Shown here piece after piece: positions 20,742-29,527 of a DNA stretch of 64,000 bases. Numbering within the stretch: position 1 is the stretch's first letter; each line of letters begins with the position of its first letter. A model generated the notes under the pieces. The model made no database searches and was not told the origin of the DNA. It saw only the letters and a program-made list of their open reading frames with translations. Source of the DNA: Vibrio gigantis (GTDB lineage: Bacteria; Pseudomonadota; Gammaproteobacteria; Enterobacterales; Vibrionaceae); contig NZ_AP025492.1 of the NCBI RefSeq assembly GCF_024347515.1, forward strand, positions 124,001 through 188,000, in the 5' to 3' direction. Both the position numbers and the translations under genes were made by a program.

Positions 20742-21455
20742 TTATCCAGAGGGTTCAGGAGTGCGGCAGATGCAGTAAATATCAATCCTTTTTACCCCTA
20801 CTTCAAGTAGTAATTGGCATAATTGATACACAGTACTGCCTGTGGTTACAACATCATCAATTACCGCTACATGCGGGTAATCGATCGATGAAAAGTTGGT
20901 GTTTCGTATCGCGAATGCCCCTTTCAAGTTACTTTTTCTCGCTGATTTATTTAGCCCTTGCTGCGTAACGGTTGAGCGGATGCGTTTGAATAAAACGGCA
21001 TGGTCCACCAGGAGTTCGTGAGCGGTGTAATGCGCTAACAACTGACTCTGATTAAAACCGCGATGAAAGTATCGACGCCAATGCAAGGGAACACTGGTGA
21101 CCAGTGATGCTGGCTCTTCGATACGTGATGCGAGCAAGGTCGACAAATCCCGGGCAAACCAGAATTTATCGGCATACTTCATCTGTTGGATATAGCCTGC
21201 GATTGGAAAGGTGTAATCACCGATACAATAAAGCCGATGCCAAGGAGGCGGTTCTGATAAGCACTCACCACACTGCTCGACGGTAGTGACGGTTTTTAAG
21301 CCACATCGCTGACAGCGTGGTACTGGATCAAAGAGTTTGAGACAAGAATCGCACCATCGAGGGTGGGCGTTGTCGGGAGGCTTATCTAGCTTGCACAGGT
21401 GGCATTGAGGTGTGACCAGACGTGGTGTGTGTTTTTGTAGCCAATCAGATAACAT
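20742..21455 (-). CDS. ComF/GntX-family phosphoribosyltransferase-like protein
   Basis: The 237-residue protein has a double zinc-finger N-terminus (CHLC, CDSC, CQRCG, CGEC) and a C-terminal phosphoribosyltransferase fold with the loop VAVIDDVVTTGST. The family includes ComF of competent bacteria and E. coli GntX, needed for use of DNA as nutrient. In naturally competent Vibrio a role in uptake of transforming DNA is plausible, but that is inference. Confidence 0.88.
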   Translation of the reverse strand: MLSDWLQKHTPRLVTPQCHLCKLDKPPDNAHPRWCDSCLKLFDPVPRCQRCGLKTVTTVEQCGECLSEPPPWHRLYCIGDYTFPIAGYIQQMKYADKFWFARDLSTLLASRIEEPASLVTSVPLHWRRYFHRGFNQSQLLAHYTAHELLVDHAVLFKRIRSTVTQQGLNKSARKSNLKGAFAIRNTNFSSIDYPHVAVIDDVVTTGSTVYQLCQLLLEVGVKRIDIYCICRTPEPSG

Positions 21456-21548
21456 AGCTCACGATGCTTTTGGGTTATGGTGTCCCTTCTGCTCACCATA
21501 CCGAAAAGCGCGGATTATCGCTGATGGAATAAGTAGGGAATATTGAGA

Positions 21549-22325
21549 ATGAGTGACGCGTTATATTGGCATGTTTCAGGACAGGGACCCGATTTGGTTC
21601 TGGTTCACGGTTGGGGAATGAACGGTGCGGTATGGCAGCAAACTGTTAATACGTTAGAAGCCGATTTTCGAGTACACGTTGTCGACTTACCCGGTTATGG
21701 GCACAGCGCACACTGCCACGCTCAAGATCTTGAAGAGATTGCTCAGCAACTATTGGCTGATGCGCCCAAGCAGGCGATTTGGGTCGGTTGGTCACTCGGT
21801 GGCTTGGTCGCGACGCACATGGCTCTTCATCATCCCGATTATGTAAGCAAGCTGGTGACGGTTGCTAGTTCACCGAAATTCGCAGCCGCAAAAGAGCCAG
21901 TATTATGGCGAGGCATCCAACCCAACGTATTAACGGCATTCACCGAACAATTGGTTGAAGATTTCCAAACCACCATCGAACGTTTCATGGCCCTGCAAGC
22001 CATGGGCAGCCCTTCAGCAAGGCATGATGTAAAACAGCTCAAGCAAGCGGTGCTGTCTCGCCCGCTCCCCAATCCAGATTCGTTATTGGCTGGCTTAAAA
22101 ATGCTGTCTGATGTTGACCTGCGTGAACAACTTCCAGAGATCTCAGTTCCTATGCTTCGCTTGTATGGCCGATTAGATGGACTCGTGCCAATTAAGGTGG
22201 CCAAAGATTTGGGCACAGCCTTGCCTCATACTGAGCAATACATTTTCACTCAGTCTTCGCATGCACCATTTATGACCGAAGCGGATGCTTTTTGCAGTGA
22301 GCTTGTCAGCTTCGCACAAAAATAA
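21549..22325 (+). CDS. bioH: Pimeloyl-ACP methyl ester carboxylesterase BioH
   Basis: The 258-residue alpha/beta hydrolase has nucleophile elbow GWSLGG with Ser82, an Asp in YGRLDGLVP and a His in SSHAPF. BioH removes the methyl ester from pimeloyl-ACP, ending pimelate-moiety synthesis in biotin biosynthesis. The ATG at 21549 has a TAGGGA about ten bases upstream and puts Ser at the same number as in the E. coli enzyme. Divergent from comF, as commonly seen in Vibrio. Confidence 0.94.
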   Translation: MSDALYWHVSGQGPDLVLVHGWGMNGAVWQQTVNTLEADFRVHVVDLPGYGHSAHCHAQDLEEIAQQLLADAPKQAIWVGWSLGGLVATHMALHHPDYVSKLVTVASSPKFAAAKEPVLWRGIQPNVLTAFTEQLVEDFQTTIERFMALQAMGSPSARHDVKQLKQAVLSRPLPNPDSLLAGLKMLSDVDLREQLPEISVPMLRLYGRLDGLVPIKVAKDLGTALPHTEQYIFTQSSHAPFMTEADAFCSELVSFAQK

Positions 22326-22362
22326 TTGCTAAATTTATATCCGGCTTGGTCGATATATAAGC

Positions 22363-22543
22363 TAATACCAATCACAGTAAGTAAGTGTTCAAAAATAGCG
22401 TAGGAAAAAGGCTTGAGAACAAGGCAGCTTTTTTTTTTGACAAGTAGTTTCGATAAGTAGTTATTCTACAATCAAAAAATCTAACGCCGTTATCGAGCAT
22501 TTTAACAAGCTAGGATGATCAGTTATTTACTACGATTGGTATA
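22363..22543. repeat. MITE-like palindromic element with imperfect terminal inverted repeats
   Basis: The left end TAATACCAATCACAGTAA and the reverse complement of the right end (TATACCAATCGTAGTAA) match over about 18 bases. The 181-base interior has no open frame and contains a run of T. It fills most of the bioH-to-22681 gap. I recall ACCAATC/GATTGGT-ended elements as abundant in Vibrio genomes, but copy number cannot be seen here. Confidence 0.6.
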
Positions 22544-22680
22544 ACACCAACGTGTTGCATGATACTCAGACCTAACTCTCTCCAGAGCTGATTGCGGTAA
22601 GTTGGGCTATGCCTGTTGTGCGTTCTCGGTACAACAGTGTTATGGCAATAGCGATGGGCGATTCTTGAGGAGAGTTCGCG

Positions 22681-23154
22681 ATGATTGTGTCACCTGCAAC
22701 TGCAGTGAGTGTGCCACTAATCGCCCCGTCCGTTAATGTGCAAACAGAGCAAGTTGCGCGTGATAATAGAGTCCGAGAGCCGGTCGCTCCCGCAGTAGCA
22801 TTGGCGAGAACCAATGCAGAGCGTAAGGTAAAGTCGGACGATAAACGAAGGCAGCAGTCGGCTTGGGATCCTTCAGACCATCCAGGTTATGAAATGGAGA
22901 ACGAGCCAGAGGCCAATTCGGTTAGCCAAGAAGAGTCACAAGATCCTTTTGATAGACTGTTCAGCTTGTTGGCGCTGAGAACATACAGTGCCGATCAAGG
23001 AAAAGGCTATACCATGCGTTTCCGCCTGCCAAAGCATGTTTTAGATGCGGCGATTCAGGAGGGACAGATGGAGAAACGACGTAAGGTCATAAAATATCAT
23101 TATGGTCATGCTGTTGCGCCTCATGCTCCGTCAGAAATGCTAGTTGTTTTGTAA
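22681..23154 (+). CDS. Uncharacterised Vibrio protein
   Basis: I do not recognise a characterised family. The 157-residue protein has a low-complexity, probably disordered first two thirds rich in Ala/Val, then charged (DDKRRQQ, EANSVSQEE). A more ordered, basic C-terminus follows (about 105-157; MRFRLPKHVLDAAIQ, KYHYGHAV). No signal peptide or membrane helix is evident. GAGGAG sits seven bases before the ATG, so translation is well supported. It is convergent with tex across a hairpin. Confidence 0.7.
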   Translation: MIVSPATAVSVPLIAPSVNVQTEQVARDNRVREPVAPAVALARTNAERKVKSDDKRRQQSAWDPSDHPGYEMENEPEANSVSQEESQDPFDRLFSLLALRTYSADQGKGYTMRFRLPKHVLDAAIQEGQMEKRRKVIKYHYGHAVAPHAPSEMLVVL

Positions 23155-23223
23155 AATATCGTGTTGTGATTAGAACACGCAGAAGACAACCAGCTTTGAT
23201 GTCTTTTTTGAACACATAATAAA

Positions 23224-23255
23224 AAAACCTGCATACCCTAAGGGATGCAGGTTTT
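23224..23255. terminator. Bidirectional terminator between the 22681 gene and tex
   Basis: AAAACCTGCAT/ATGCAGGTTTT arms with an inner CCC/GGG give a near-perfect hairpin flanked by A and T runs. Confidence 0.85.
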
Positions 23256-23295
23256 CTGTTTTTAAGCTAATCCGTTTTGCAGACGAGCTAACGGA

Positions 23296-25626
23296 TTACT
23301 TTTTCGCTTTTGCAAAAGCGGCAGCGAATGCGCCACCCATTGCGGCATTGTGTTGTGGCTCTTCACGACGGCGTTGACCACCTTGTGAGTTTTGATTCGA
23401 GCGGTTTTGTGTGCGAGGTGCACTTGAACGTTGAGCACGGTTGTCTTGTCCCGGCTCGTCTTTCATACGCATGCTGAGTGCAATACGTTTACGCTGAACA
23501 TCCACTTCCATCACTTTTACTTTCACGATGTCACCCGCTTTAACCACTTCACGTGGATCAGAGACAAAGCGATCGGTCAGCGCTGAAATGTGTACCAAGC
23601 CGTCTTGGTGAACACCAATATCTACGAACGCACCAAAGTTGGCCACGTTCGACACCACGCCTTCTAGAATCATGCCTGGTTCTAGGTCTGAAACGCTGTT
23701 TACGCCATCAGCGAAGGTTGCAGTCTTGAACTCTGGGCGAGGGTCGCGTCCCGGCTTATCCAGCTCTTTGATGATGTCGGTTACTGTTGGTACACCGAAG
23801 TTTTCATTGGTGTAATCAATCGCATGCAAGCCACGTAGGAAGTCGGTGTTACCCACCAGAGACTTGATGTCTTTGTGGTTTTTCTCTGCGATGCTTTTCA
23901 CAACAGGGTAAGCTTCTGGGTGAACCGATGATGCATCTAACGGGTTCTTACCATCCATAATACGTAGGAAACCAGCACACTGTTCAAAGGCTTTTGGCCC
24001 TAAACGAGCGACTTTCTTCAAGGTAGTACGTGCTTCGAAGCGACCATTCTCATCACGGAAGTCCACGATGTTCTGAGCGATGGTGCTTGATAGGCCCGCC
24101 ACTCGAGTAAGCAGTGCTGCCGAAGCGGTATTCACATCAACACCTACGGCGTTTACACAGTCTTCGACAATCGCATCTAGGCGCTTGGCAAGCATGGTTT
24201 GGCTAACGTCATGTTGGTATTGGCCCACACCGATCGATTTAGGGTCAATCTTCACAAGCTCCGCCAGTGGATCTTGTAGACGACGTGCAATAGACACCGC
24301 ACCACGAATCGATACGTCCATGTTCGGGAACTCTTTCGCCGCTAACTCAGACGCTGAATAAACTGATGCACCGGCTTCGCTAACAATAATTTTTTGCGCT
24401 TTTAGGTTGCCACGCTTAATCACATCAGCCACAAAACTGTCTGTTTCGCGTGAAGCCGTGCCGTTACCAATCGCAATTAGGTCAACGTTAAACTGACGAA
24501 CCATCTGCTCAACAACGTGTGCCGATTTGTCGTATTGCTTTTGTGGTGGGTGAGGGTAAATAGTTTCTGTCGCGAGGACCTTACCTGTTGAGTCCACAAC
24601 GGCGATTTTTGAACCGGTACGTAAGCCTGGATCTAGGCCTAACGTTGCACGAGGACCCGCCGGGGCTGCCATCAGTAGGTCTTTTAGGTTAGTAGCGAAT
24701 ACTTCAATCGCTTCGATTTCTGCACGCTCTTTCATCGCGCCCATAAGTTCGGTTTCCATGTGCATAGAAACCTTAATGCGCCATGCCCAGCTGATCACTT
24801 GTTTACGCCATACATCTGCTGGTGCATTGCTTAGGGTGATACCGTAATGATCAGAGATGATGTTCTCGCAGTATGAACCGCGAACACCTTCTTCTTGCTC
24901 AGGATCGGCATTCATTGCAAGTGTTAGGAAGCCTTCATTGCGGCCACGCAGCATTGCAAGTGCACGGTGAGAAGGTACTTTGCTCAGAGCTTCGTTGTGC
25001 TCGAAGTAGTCTTTGAACTTCTCGCCTTCTTGCTCTTTACCTGCCACCACACGAGCGACTAGCTCTGAGTTGCGTGTTAGGTGTTGGCGAATTTTTTCTA
25101 ACAGGTTTGCGTCTTCCGCAATGCGTTCCATGATGATCGCACGAGCACCATCGAGAGCAGCTTTGGTATCGGCAATGCCTTTATCGTTGCTGATGAAGTT
25201 AGCCGCTTCCGTTTCTGGATCGTGCTGTGGTTCATTCCACAGTGTGTCGGCAAGTGGCTCTAAGCCCGCTTCAATCGCGATCTGGCCTTTAGTGCGGCGC
25301 TTTGGTTTGTAAGGTAGGTATAAATCTTCTAGACGAGTCTTGCTGTCGGCTTGAGTGATATCACGCTCGAGCTCTGGCGTGAGTTTACCTTGGTCTTGAA
25401 TTGACTTAAGAATCGTTTGGCGACGGTCATCAAGTTCACGAAGGTAAGAAAGGCGACTATCAAGGTTACGTAATTGGGTATCGTCTAAGCCACCCGTGAC
25501 CTCTTTACGGTAGCGGGCAATAAAGGGAACGGTGTTACCGTCGTCAATTAGGTTTACTGCGGCGGTGACTTGCTCAGAACGAACATTCAGTTCTTCAGCG
25601 ATCAGTCGACAGATAGCTTGGCTCAT
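23296..25626 (-). CDS. tex: Tex-family RNA-binding transcription accessory protein
   Basis: The 776-residue protein has the full Tex architecture: N-terminal helical domain, YqgF-like domain ([10 protein letters not shown] near residue 328), helix-hairpin-helix region (VGVDVNTAS, near 500) and C-terminal S1 domain (about 650-720, [22 protein letters not shown]). Tex is related to eukaryotic Spt6 and influences transcription or RNA handling; its exact bacterial role is not settled. The tail (from about 725) is Arg/Gln/Asn-rich and probably disordered. Confidence 0.94.
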   Translation of the reverse strand: MSQAICRLIAEELNVRSEQVTAAVNLIDDGNTVPFIARYRKEVTGGLDDTQLRNLDSRLSYLRELDDRRQTILKSIQDQGKLTPELERDITQADSKTRLEDLYLPYKPKRRTKGQIAIEAGLEPLADTLWNEPQHDPETEAANFISNDKGIADTKAALDGARAIIMERIAEDANLLEKIRQHLTRNSELVARVVAGKEQEGEKFKDYFEHNEALSKVPSHRALAMLRGRNEGFLTLAMNADPEQEEGVRGSYCENIISDHYGITLSNAPADVWRKQVISWAWRIKVSMHMETELMGAMKERAEIEAIEVFATNLKDLLMAAPAGPRATLGLDPGLRTGSKIAVVDSTGKVLATETIYPHPPQKQYDKSAHVVEQMVRQFNVDLIAIGNGTASRETDSFVADVIKRGNLKAQKIIVSEAGASVYSASELAAKEFPNMDVSIRGAVSIARRLQDPLAELVKIDPKSIGVGQYQHDVSQTMLAKRLDAIVEDCVNAVGVDVNTASAALLTRVAGLSSTIAQNIVDFRDENGRFEARTTLKKVARLGPKAFEQCAGFLRIMDGKNPLDASSVHPEAYPVVKSIAEKNHKDIKSLVGNTDFLRGLHAIDYTNENFGVPTVTDIIKELDKPGRDPRPEFKTATFADGVNSVSDLEPGMILEGVVSNVANFGAFVDIGVHQDGLVHISALTDRFVSDPREVVKAGDIVKVKVMEVDVQRKRIALSMRMKDEPGQDNRAQRSSAPRTQNRSNQNSQGGQRRREEPQHNAAMGGAFAAAFAKAKK

Positions 25627-25744
25627 CCGATGAATCTCTTATTTAATATCGTGACAAATACATGGGGGTGAGCGTACGCTTTTTCTAGCTTTGACTGTGT
25701 AATTATCCTGTCAGAAGTCGAATTTCCGTTTGTGATACCCGCTT

Positions 25745-25762
25745 TGTGCGAGATCTCTTACA
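25745..25762. promoter_or_regulatory. VarA/UvrY/GacA-type binding site upstream of the CsrB-like RNA
   Basis: TGTGCG-AGATCT-CTTACA closely matches the 18-base palindrome TGTAAG-N6-CTTACA bound by GacA/UvrY/VarA response regulators. It is centred about 170 bases upstream of the predicted RNA start, similar to the distant UvrY site at E. coli csrB as I remember it. Confidence 0.7.
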
Positions 25763-25803
25763 AGTGATGTGAGACTAAGTCACTTTAAACTCAGAAAATT
25801 GTC

Positions 25804-25835
25804 CCAATAAAATCTTAAGTCAATGATTTTATTGG
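25804..25835. repeat. 11-bp perfect inverted repeat upstream of the CsrB-like RNA
   Basis: CCAATAAAATC is repeated inverted after a ten-base spacer. It sits between the VarA-type box and the RNA start, on the promoter side of both tex and the RNA. It could be an operator or a cruciform; no T-run supports a strong terminator. Confidence 0.5.
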
Positions 25836-25921
25836 TTTTGGTGTTTTTGGGCGTATTTCCCACAGTAAATGTTTTTTAGGACTATCTAGGAAACACGGCC
25901 ATTTGCCGTAATATTTAACTT

Positions 25922-26232
25922 GTCGACAGGGAGTTGGCAGGAACAGGAAAAAGCCTAATGGACTAGGTATCTTCAGGATGAAGATTTGATTGCTTAGGAT
26001 GAGTGGTCAGCAAGGAAGTGATAATCTCTGGATGAGATTCGCCAGTCAGGACGACAGGCTAGAATGGACACCGCTAGGATGGCGATGAACAAAAAGGAAA
26101 TTGGTTAAAGGATTTAGCCACTATCAAGGAAAGATGCAGGGAGCACCTTATCTCGAAGAGATAAACAGTAGCCGGATTGCTGCGATAGAGACTTAACCCC
26201 CGCTAGGCGAAAGCCTTGCGGGGTTTTCTTTT
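25922..26232 (+). ncRNA. csrB: CsrB-family regulatory RNA (CsrA-sequestering)
   Basis: The predicted RNA begins GTCGACAGGGAG, the same start as E. coli CsrB. It contains 16 GGA motifs, many in hairpin loops (for example TCTTCAGGATGAAGA, CGCTAGGATGGCG, ATCTCTGGATGAGAT). It ends in an intrinsic terminator (CCCCGC...GCGGGG with GAAA loop at 26209-26212, then TTTTCTTTT). A -10-like TAATAT lies seven bases before the start, with no good -35, as for an activator-dependent promoter. Such RNAs titrate CsrA and are induced by BarA/VarS-type two-component systems. Vibrio carries several paralogues; which one this is cannot be told from the window. Confidence 0.9.
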
Positions 26233-26590
26233 ATCTGCGTTAAATGTTTTGGAAAGAGCTCGCTGTGCTGCTTCATTATTTTCTTTGAACGAGAATTAGA
26301 CTCCTCTTCTCTTACACCCCCCCTTTTAATACCAAGATGTCACTCATCGTCGATATATCTCTTTCATGGCTCAAACGAGTTAGATGCAACGCGTATTGTG
26401 TCTCTCGCTATCCACTATATTGCTGGCAACTTTTCGGTGATAAGTCCGATAAAATGTATGATTAGAAAGTGTTGAATGGCTTGAATAGGATGTAGAGCAG
26501 GATCTATCATCATGCGCTCAGTTTGTTTCTATGATAAATATGACGTTACTAGAGCCCTTACCTCATTAATAGACACTCAAGGTTATTGAA
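26233..26590 (+). other. csrB-greB intergenic region
   Basis: About 360 bases without a protein-like frame, holding the greB promoter. I see a C7 run near 26317 and no confident promoter boxes or hairpins. Confidence 0.4.
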
Positions 26591-27070
26591 TTGAAGACTA
26601 AATTAATTACCCGAGAAGGTTACAACAAGCTTAAAGCTGAGCATGATCATCTATGGCATGAGAAACGTCCCGAGATTACTAAGATTGTGACTTGGGCTGC
26701 GAGCTTAGGGGATCGCTCTGAAAATGCAGACTACACATTTAATAAGCGCCTGCTTCGTCAAATTGATCGCCGAGTACGCTTCTTACGTAAGTTCTTGCCG
26801 GACGTCACTATTGTGGACTATTCACCACAGCAGGAAGGTAAAGTCTTTTTTGGAGCTTGGGTAGAAATTGAAAATGAAGAAGGTGATGTGAAGACCTTCC
26901 GCATTGTTGGGCCTGAAGAGATTTACGGTGATGCTAAGGGCTATATCTCGATTGATTCTCCAATGGCACGTGCGTTACTCAAAAAAGAAGTGGATGATGA
27001 GTTCGTTGTGCGCACTCCGGAAGGAGATAAGGAGTGGTTTATAAATTCCATCTCATACGATAAATCTTAA
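26591..27070 (+). CDS. greB: Transcription elongation factor GreB
   Basis: The 159-residue protein has the N-terminal coiled coil with the acidic tip (SLGDRSENADY near residue 38) that enters the RNA polymerase secondary channel. The C-terminal FKBP-like domain carries the strongly conserved DYSPQQEGKVFFGAWVEIE. It stimulates transcript cleavage in backtracked polymerase. The start is TTG at 26591: it aligns with the E. coli GreB N-terminus (MKT.L.TREGY) and there is no in-frame ATG before the conserved region. Confidence 0.95.
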   Translation: MKTKLITREGYNKLKAEHDHLWHEKRPEITKIVTWAASLGDRSENADYTFNKRLLRQIDRRVRFLRKFLPDVTIVDYSPQQEGKVFFGAWVEIENEEGDVKTFRIVGPEEIYGDAKGYISIDSPMARALLKKEVDDEFVVRTPEGDKEWFINSISYDKS

Positions 27071-27259
27071 GGTAAATGTCTCTATATGCGCGTGCTTATC
27101 CATTTTTTGTGTTGTGAAGCAAAATGAACTGAAAAAACAAAGAGGTTCATTATTATTTTTAAAAGTTTGGTAGGCCTTATGGAGAAAGGTGTTCAAGTGA
27201 AACTAGGCGACTTTTAGTTATAATAAAAAATCAGTTATTTTATTTAAATTGAAAATAAC

Positions 27260-27479
27260 GCTTTACAACGAACAGGTAATGACTAACAATGGCGTCGCTC
27301 TGTTGTTCAGAGTTATTAAATGAAACATCCAGTTGTAAAAGTAAAGCCCTCAGAATTCCTTCGTTATTGTCGTTGTCCTCAGTGTTTCCCTTAGCTTCAT
27401 AGATACATTAAATAATTCAAGCTCTCAGCGCATCGCACTATTCTTGCGATTAATTTTTATTTTATATAAGGGACACAAC
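27260..27479 (+). promoter_or_regulatory. Long conserved 5' leader of cspA copy 1
   Basis: From GCTTTACAAC to the start codon this region is nearly the same as 42455-42666 before the second cspA copy. Shared blocks include AATGGCGTCGCTCTGTT, TTATTAAATGAAACATCC and ATACATTAAATAATTCAAGC. Long structured leaders act as RNA thermosensors for E. coli cspA; by analogy this leader probably controls cold induction. Confidence 0.7.
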
Positions 27480-27692
27480 ATGTCTAATAAAACAAACGGC
27501 GTAGTAAAATGGTTTAACGAAGAGAAAGGTTTTGGTTTCCTAACTCAAGACAACGGCGGTGCTGACGTATTCGTTCACTTCCGTGCAATCGCTTCTGAAG
27601 GTTTCAAGACTCTTAAGGAAGGCCAACAAGTGTCTTTCGAAGTAGAGCAAGGCCAAAAAGGTCTTCAAGCTGCAAACGTTGTAGCTCTATAA
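27480..27692 (+). CDS. cspA: Cold shock protein CspA, copy 1
   Basis: The 70-residue single cold shock domain has RNP1 KGFGFL (16-21) and RNP2 VFVHF (30-34). It acts as an RNA chaperone. The start is the ATG at 27480 after ATAAGGGACAC. The protein is identical, residue for residue, to the copy at 42667. A 13-bp hairpin follows. Confidence 0.97.
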   Translation: MSNKTNGVVKWFNEEKGFGFLTQDNGGADVFVHFRAIASEGFKTLKEGQQVSFEVEQGQKGLQAANVVAL

Positions 27693-27702
27693 GATTTAAG
27701 TA

Positions 27703-27731
27703 GACGCAAGTGGTCGATGACTGCTTGCGTC
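27703..27731 (+). terminator. Hairpin after cspA copy 1
   Basis: A 13-bp stem with two G-U pairs (27703-27715 with 27719-27731, loop GAT) is followed by ACTTTCCCC. Position and shape fit a terminator, though the U-run is short. Confidence 0.6.
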
Positions 27732-27923
27732 ACTTTCCCCACACCTAAATTTATATTTATATCACCTCGCGAAAATATTCAACATTCCCCTCATACTCCT
27801 TGTATTTGTCGTTACGTTTCTTATTTACCTCGTTTTTATAAATAAATTATTAATTAATATCATTAGTAGTATTTTAAATACTGCGGATTCGTTATATCTA
27901 ACGAAAATAAATAAGGAATAAAT

Positions 27924-27998
27924 ATGTCTCGATCTGTAGGACGTAAGCTTTTTTGGTTTCAGCAAAATAGACAAAAACAAACAATTAATAAGAAGTAG
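27924..27998 (+). CDS. Putative 24-residue basic small protein
   Basis: An ATG with AAGGAATA seven bases upstream opens a 24-codon frame starting MSRSVGRKLFWFQQ and ending in Lys-Lys. It is strongly basic. Its stop is seven bases before the next ATG at 28006, and that second gene's AGTAGGA overlaps the stop, so the two look like a translationally coupled pair. I know no family for it; coding is inferred only from ribosome-binding signal and spacing. Confidence 0.4.
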   Translation: MSRSVGRKLFWFQQNRQKQTINKK

Positions 27999-28005
27999 GA
28001 ATAAT

Positions 28006-28215
28006 ATGAATATTACATTTAATTTATTTAAAGATAATGTCTCTTGGAGCGGTGTTATACACCAACTCAATAGCGATATTTTAAAGCGCCATGTGCTTGT
28101 TAATGGCAATGTGGGCTCAATCGAGATGAGATTTTCGTACTGTGAAGCGACATCAACAGGTAGCATCACGGACCAGTATGATGATGTTCTAGGCGAGTTC
28201 AGTATTTTAGCGTAA
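28006..28215 (+). CDS. Uncharacterised 69-residue protein
   Basis: The small acidic protein starts at ATG with AGTAGGA at ideal spacing. It has alternating hydrophobic and polar residues (beta-rich look), no signal peptide or membrane helix, and a DQYDDVLGEF end. I do not recognise the family. It lies between cspA copy 1 and ompR and directly follows the 24-codon frame. Confidence 0.6.
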   Translation: MNITFNLFKDNVSWSGVIHQLNSDILKRHVLVNGNVGSIEMRFSYCEATSTGSITDQYDDVLGEFSILA

Positions 28216-28639
28216 TACCGAGCATTCTGATGCTCAGTTTAGATCCTTAAGTGACGATCCCCCCAGATTTCTACCAATCTATTCTCTTCCCTTTAGCGTT
28301 ATGCCACTCAATACCACGAACCTTTGTTAGAACTACAATAAAAATCACGATACAAAGAACCGTAACAGGTGCGTCATCAGCGCTTGCCATGGTATTACCA
28401 ATTTGCTGATTGTTTACTCAAGCTTGTTTCATTATTCTTGTAGATTAGTGACTTAACTTTCATCAATCTTACTTAAGTGCATGGTGTGATGAGTTACAAT
28501 AAGGGAAGGCAACATACGTTAACAATTATTTAGGCGACTTTTTCTCCAATAATGTTACATTTTTAATGTCTTATACCAATATACAATGTACCAAGAATGC
28601 TTAACCTTAGGTTTAAGCTTTAATAGGTGGAACCATTAC
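28216..28639 (+). other. ompR upstream region
   Basis: About 420 AT-rich bases without a credible frame, containing the ompR promoter. I see no confident boxes; a run of five C lies near 28259. Confidence 0.4.
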
Positions 28640-29359
28640 ATGCAAGAAAACTACAAAATTTTAGTGGTCGATGACGATGCTCGTTTACGTGCTTTGTTAG
28701 AGCGCTATCTGTCAGAGCAAGGCTTTCAAGTGCGTAGCGTGGCAAACAGTGAGCAGATGGACCGCCTGTTAACCCGTGAAAATTTTCACTTGATGGTATT
28801 GGATTTAATGTTGCCGGGCGAAGATGGTCTATCGATCTGTCGTCGTCTACGAAACGCAAACAACTCGCTACCTATCCTGATGCTGACGGCAAAGGGTGAC
28901 GAAGTGGATCGTATTGTGGGCTTGGAAGTGGGTGCCGATGATTACCTGCCAAAACCATTCAACCCACGTGAGTTGCTCGCTCGCATTAAAGCGGTACTGC
29001 GTCGCCAAGTGATTGAAGCGCCGGGCGCACCAAGCACAGAAGAGTCTGTGGTAGAGTTTGGTGAGTTCCGCTTGAACTTAGGTACACGTGAAATGTTCCG
29101 TGGTGAAGAGCCAATGCCGCTTACTTCAGGCGAATTTGCGGTACTTAAGTCGCTAGTCACTAACGCGCGTGAACCAATGTCTCGCGACAAGCTGATGAAC
29201 ATGGCTCGTGGCCGTGAATATTCAGCAATGGAACGTTCTATCGATGTTCAGATTTCTCGTCTGCGTCGTCTAGTGGAAGAAGATCCAAGCAAGCCTCGCT
29301 ACATCCAAACTGTTTGGGGCTTGGGTTACGTGTTCGTTCCAGATGGTAAGGCTGTGTAA
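28640..29359 (+). CDS. ompR: Osmoregulatory response regulator OmpR
   Basis: The 239-residue protein has an N-terminal receiver (acidic pocket DDD at 11-13, phospho-acceptor Asp55 in VLDLMLPGED, Lys in PKPF near 105) and a C-terminal winged helix (about 135-235, GRGYEY-type RGREYSAMERSIDVQISRLR). It is the partner of EnvZ and regulates porins and osmotic or acid responses. The start at 28640 gives exactly the E. coli length; the earlier in-frame ATG adds 18 unrelated residues. The gene is followed by a terminator before envZ. Confidence 0.96.
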   Translation: MQENYKILVVDDDARLRALLERYLSEQGFQVRSVANSEQMDRLLTRENFHLMVLDLMLPGEDGLSICRRLRNANNSLPILMLTAKGDEVDRIVGLEVGADDYLPKPFNPRELLARIKAVLRRQVIEAPGAPSTEESVVEFGEFRLNLGTREMFRGEEPMPLTSGEFAVLKSLVTNAREPMSRDKLMNMARGREYSAMERSIDVQISRLRRLVEEDPSKPRYIQTVWGLGYVFVPDGKAV

Positions 29360-29418
29360 GTCAGGTTAATAAGCTCTACAGCAGCTTTATCGATTCTGTA
29401 ATTCAGAATTCTCTATTT

Positions 29419-29454
29419 ACGGGCCATCTCATTAATATGTGATGGCCCGTTTTG
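29419..29454 (+). terminator. Intrinsic terminator between ompR and envZ
   Basis: The 10-bp perfect arms ACGGGCCATC/GATGGCCCGT enclose a 12-base loop and are followed by TTTTGT. It sits about 60 bases after the ompR stop, inside what is normally a two-gene operon. Confidence 0.8.
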
Positions 29455-29527
29455 TATTCAGCACAATGGTTTAGAGTTATAGTTTCTATTATGTCTCTGT
29501 TTCTCCACCTTTCACTTTAGGTTTTCT

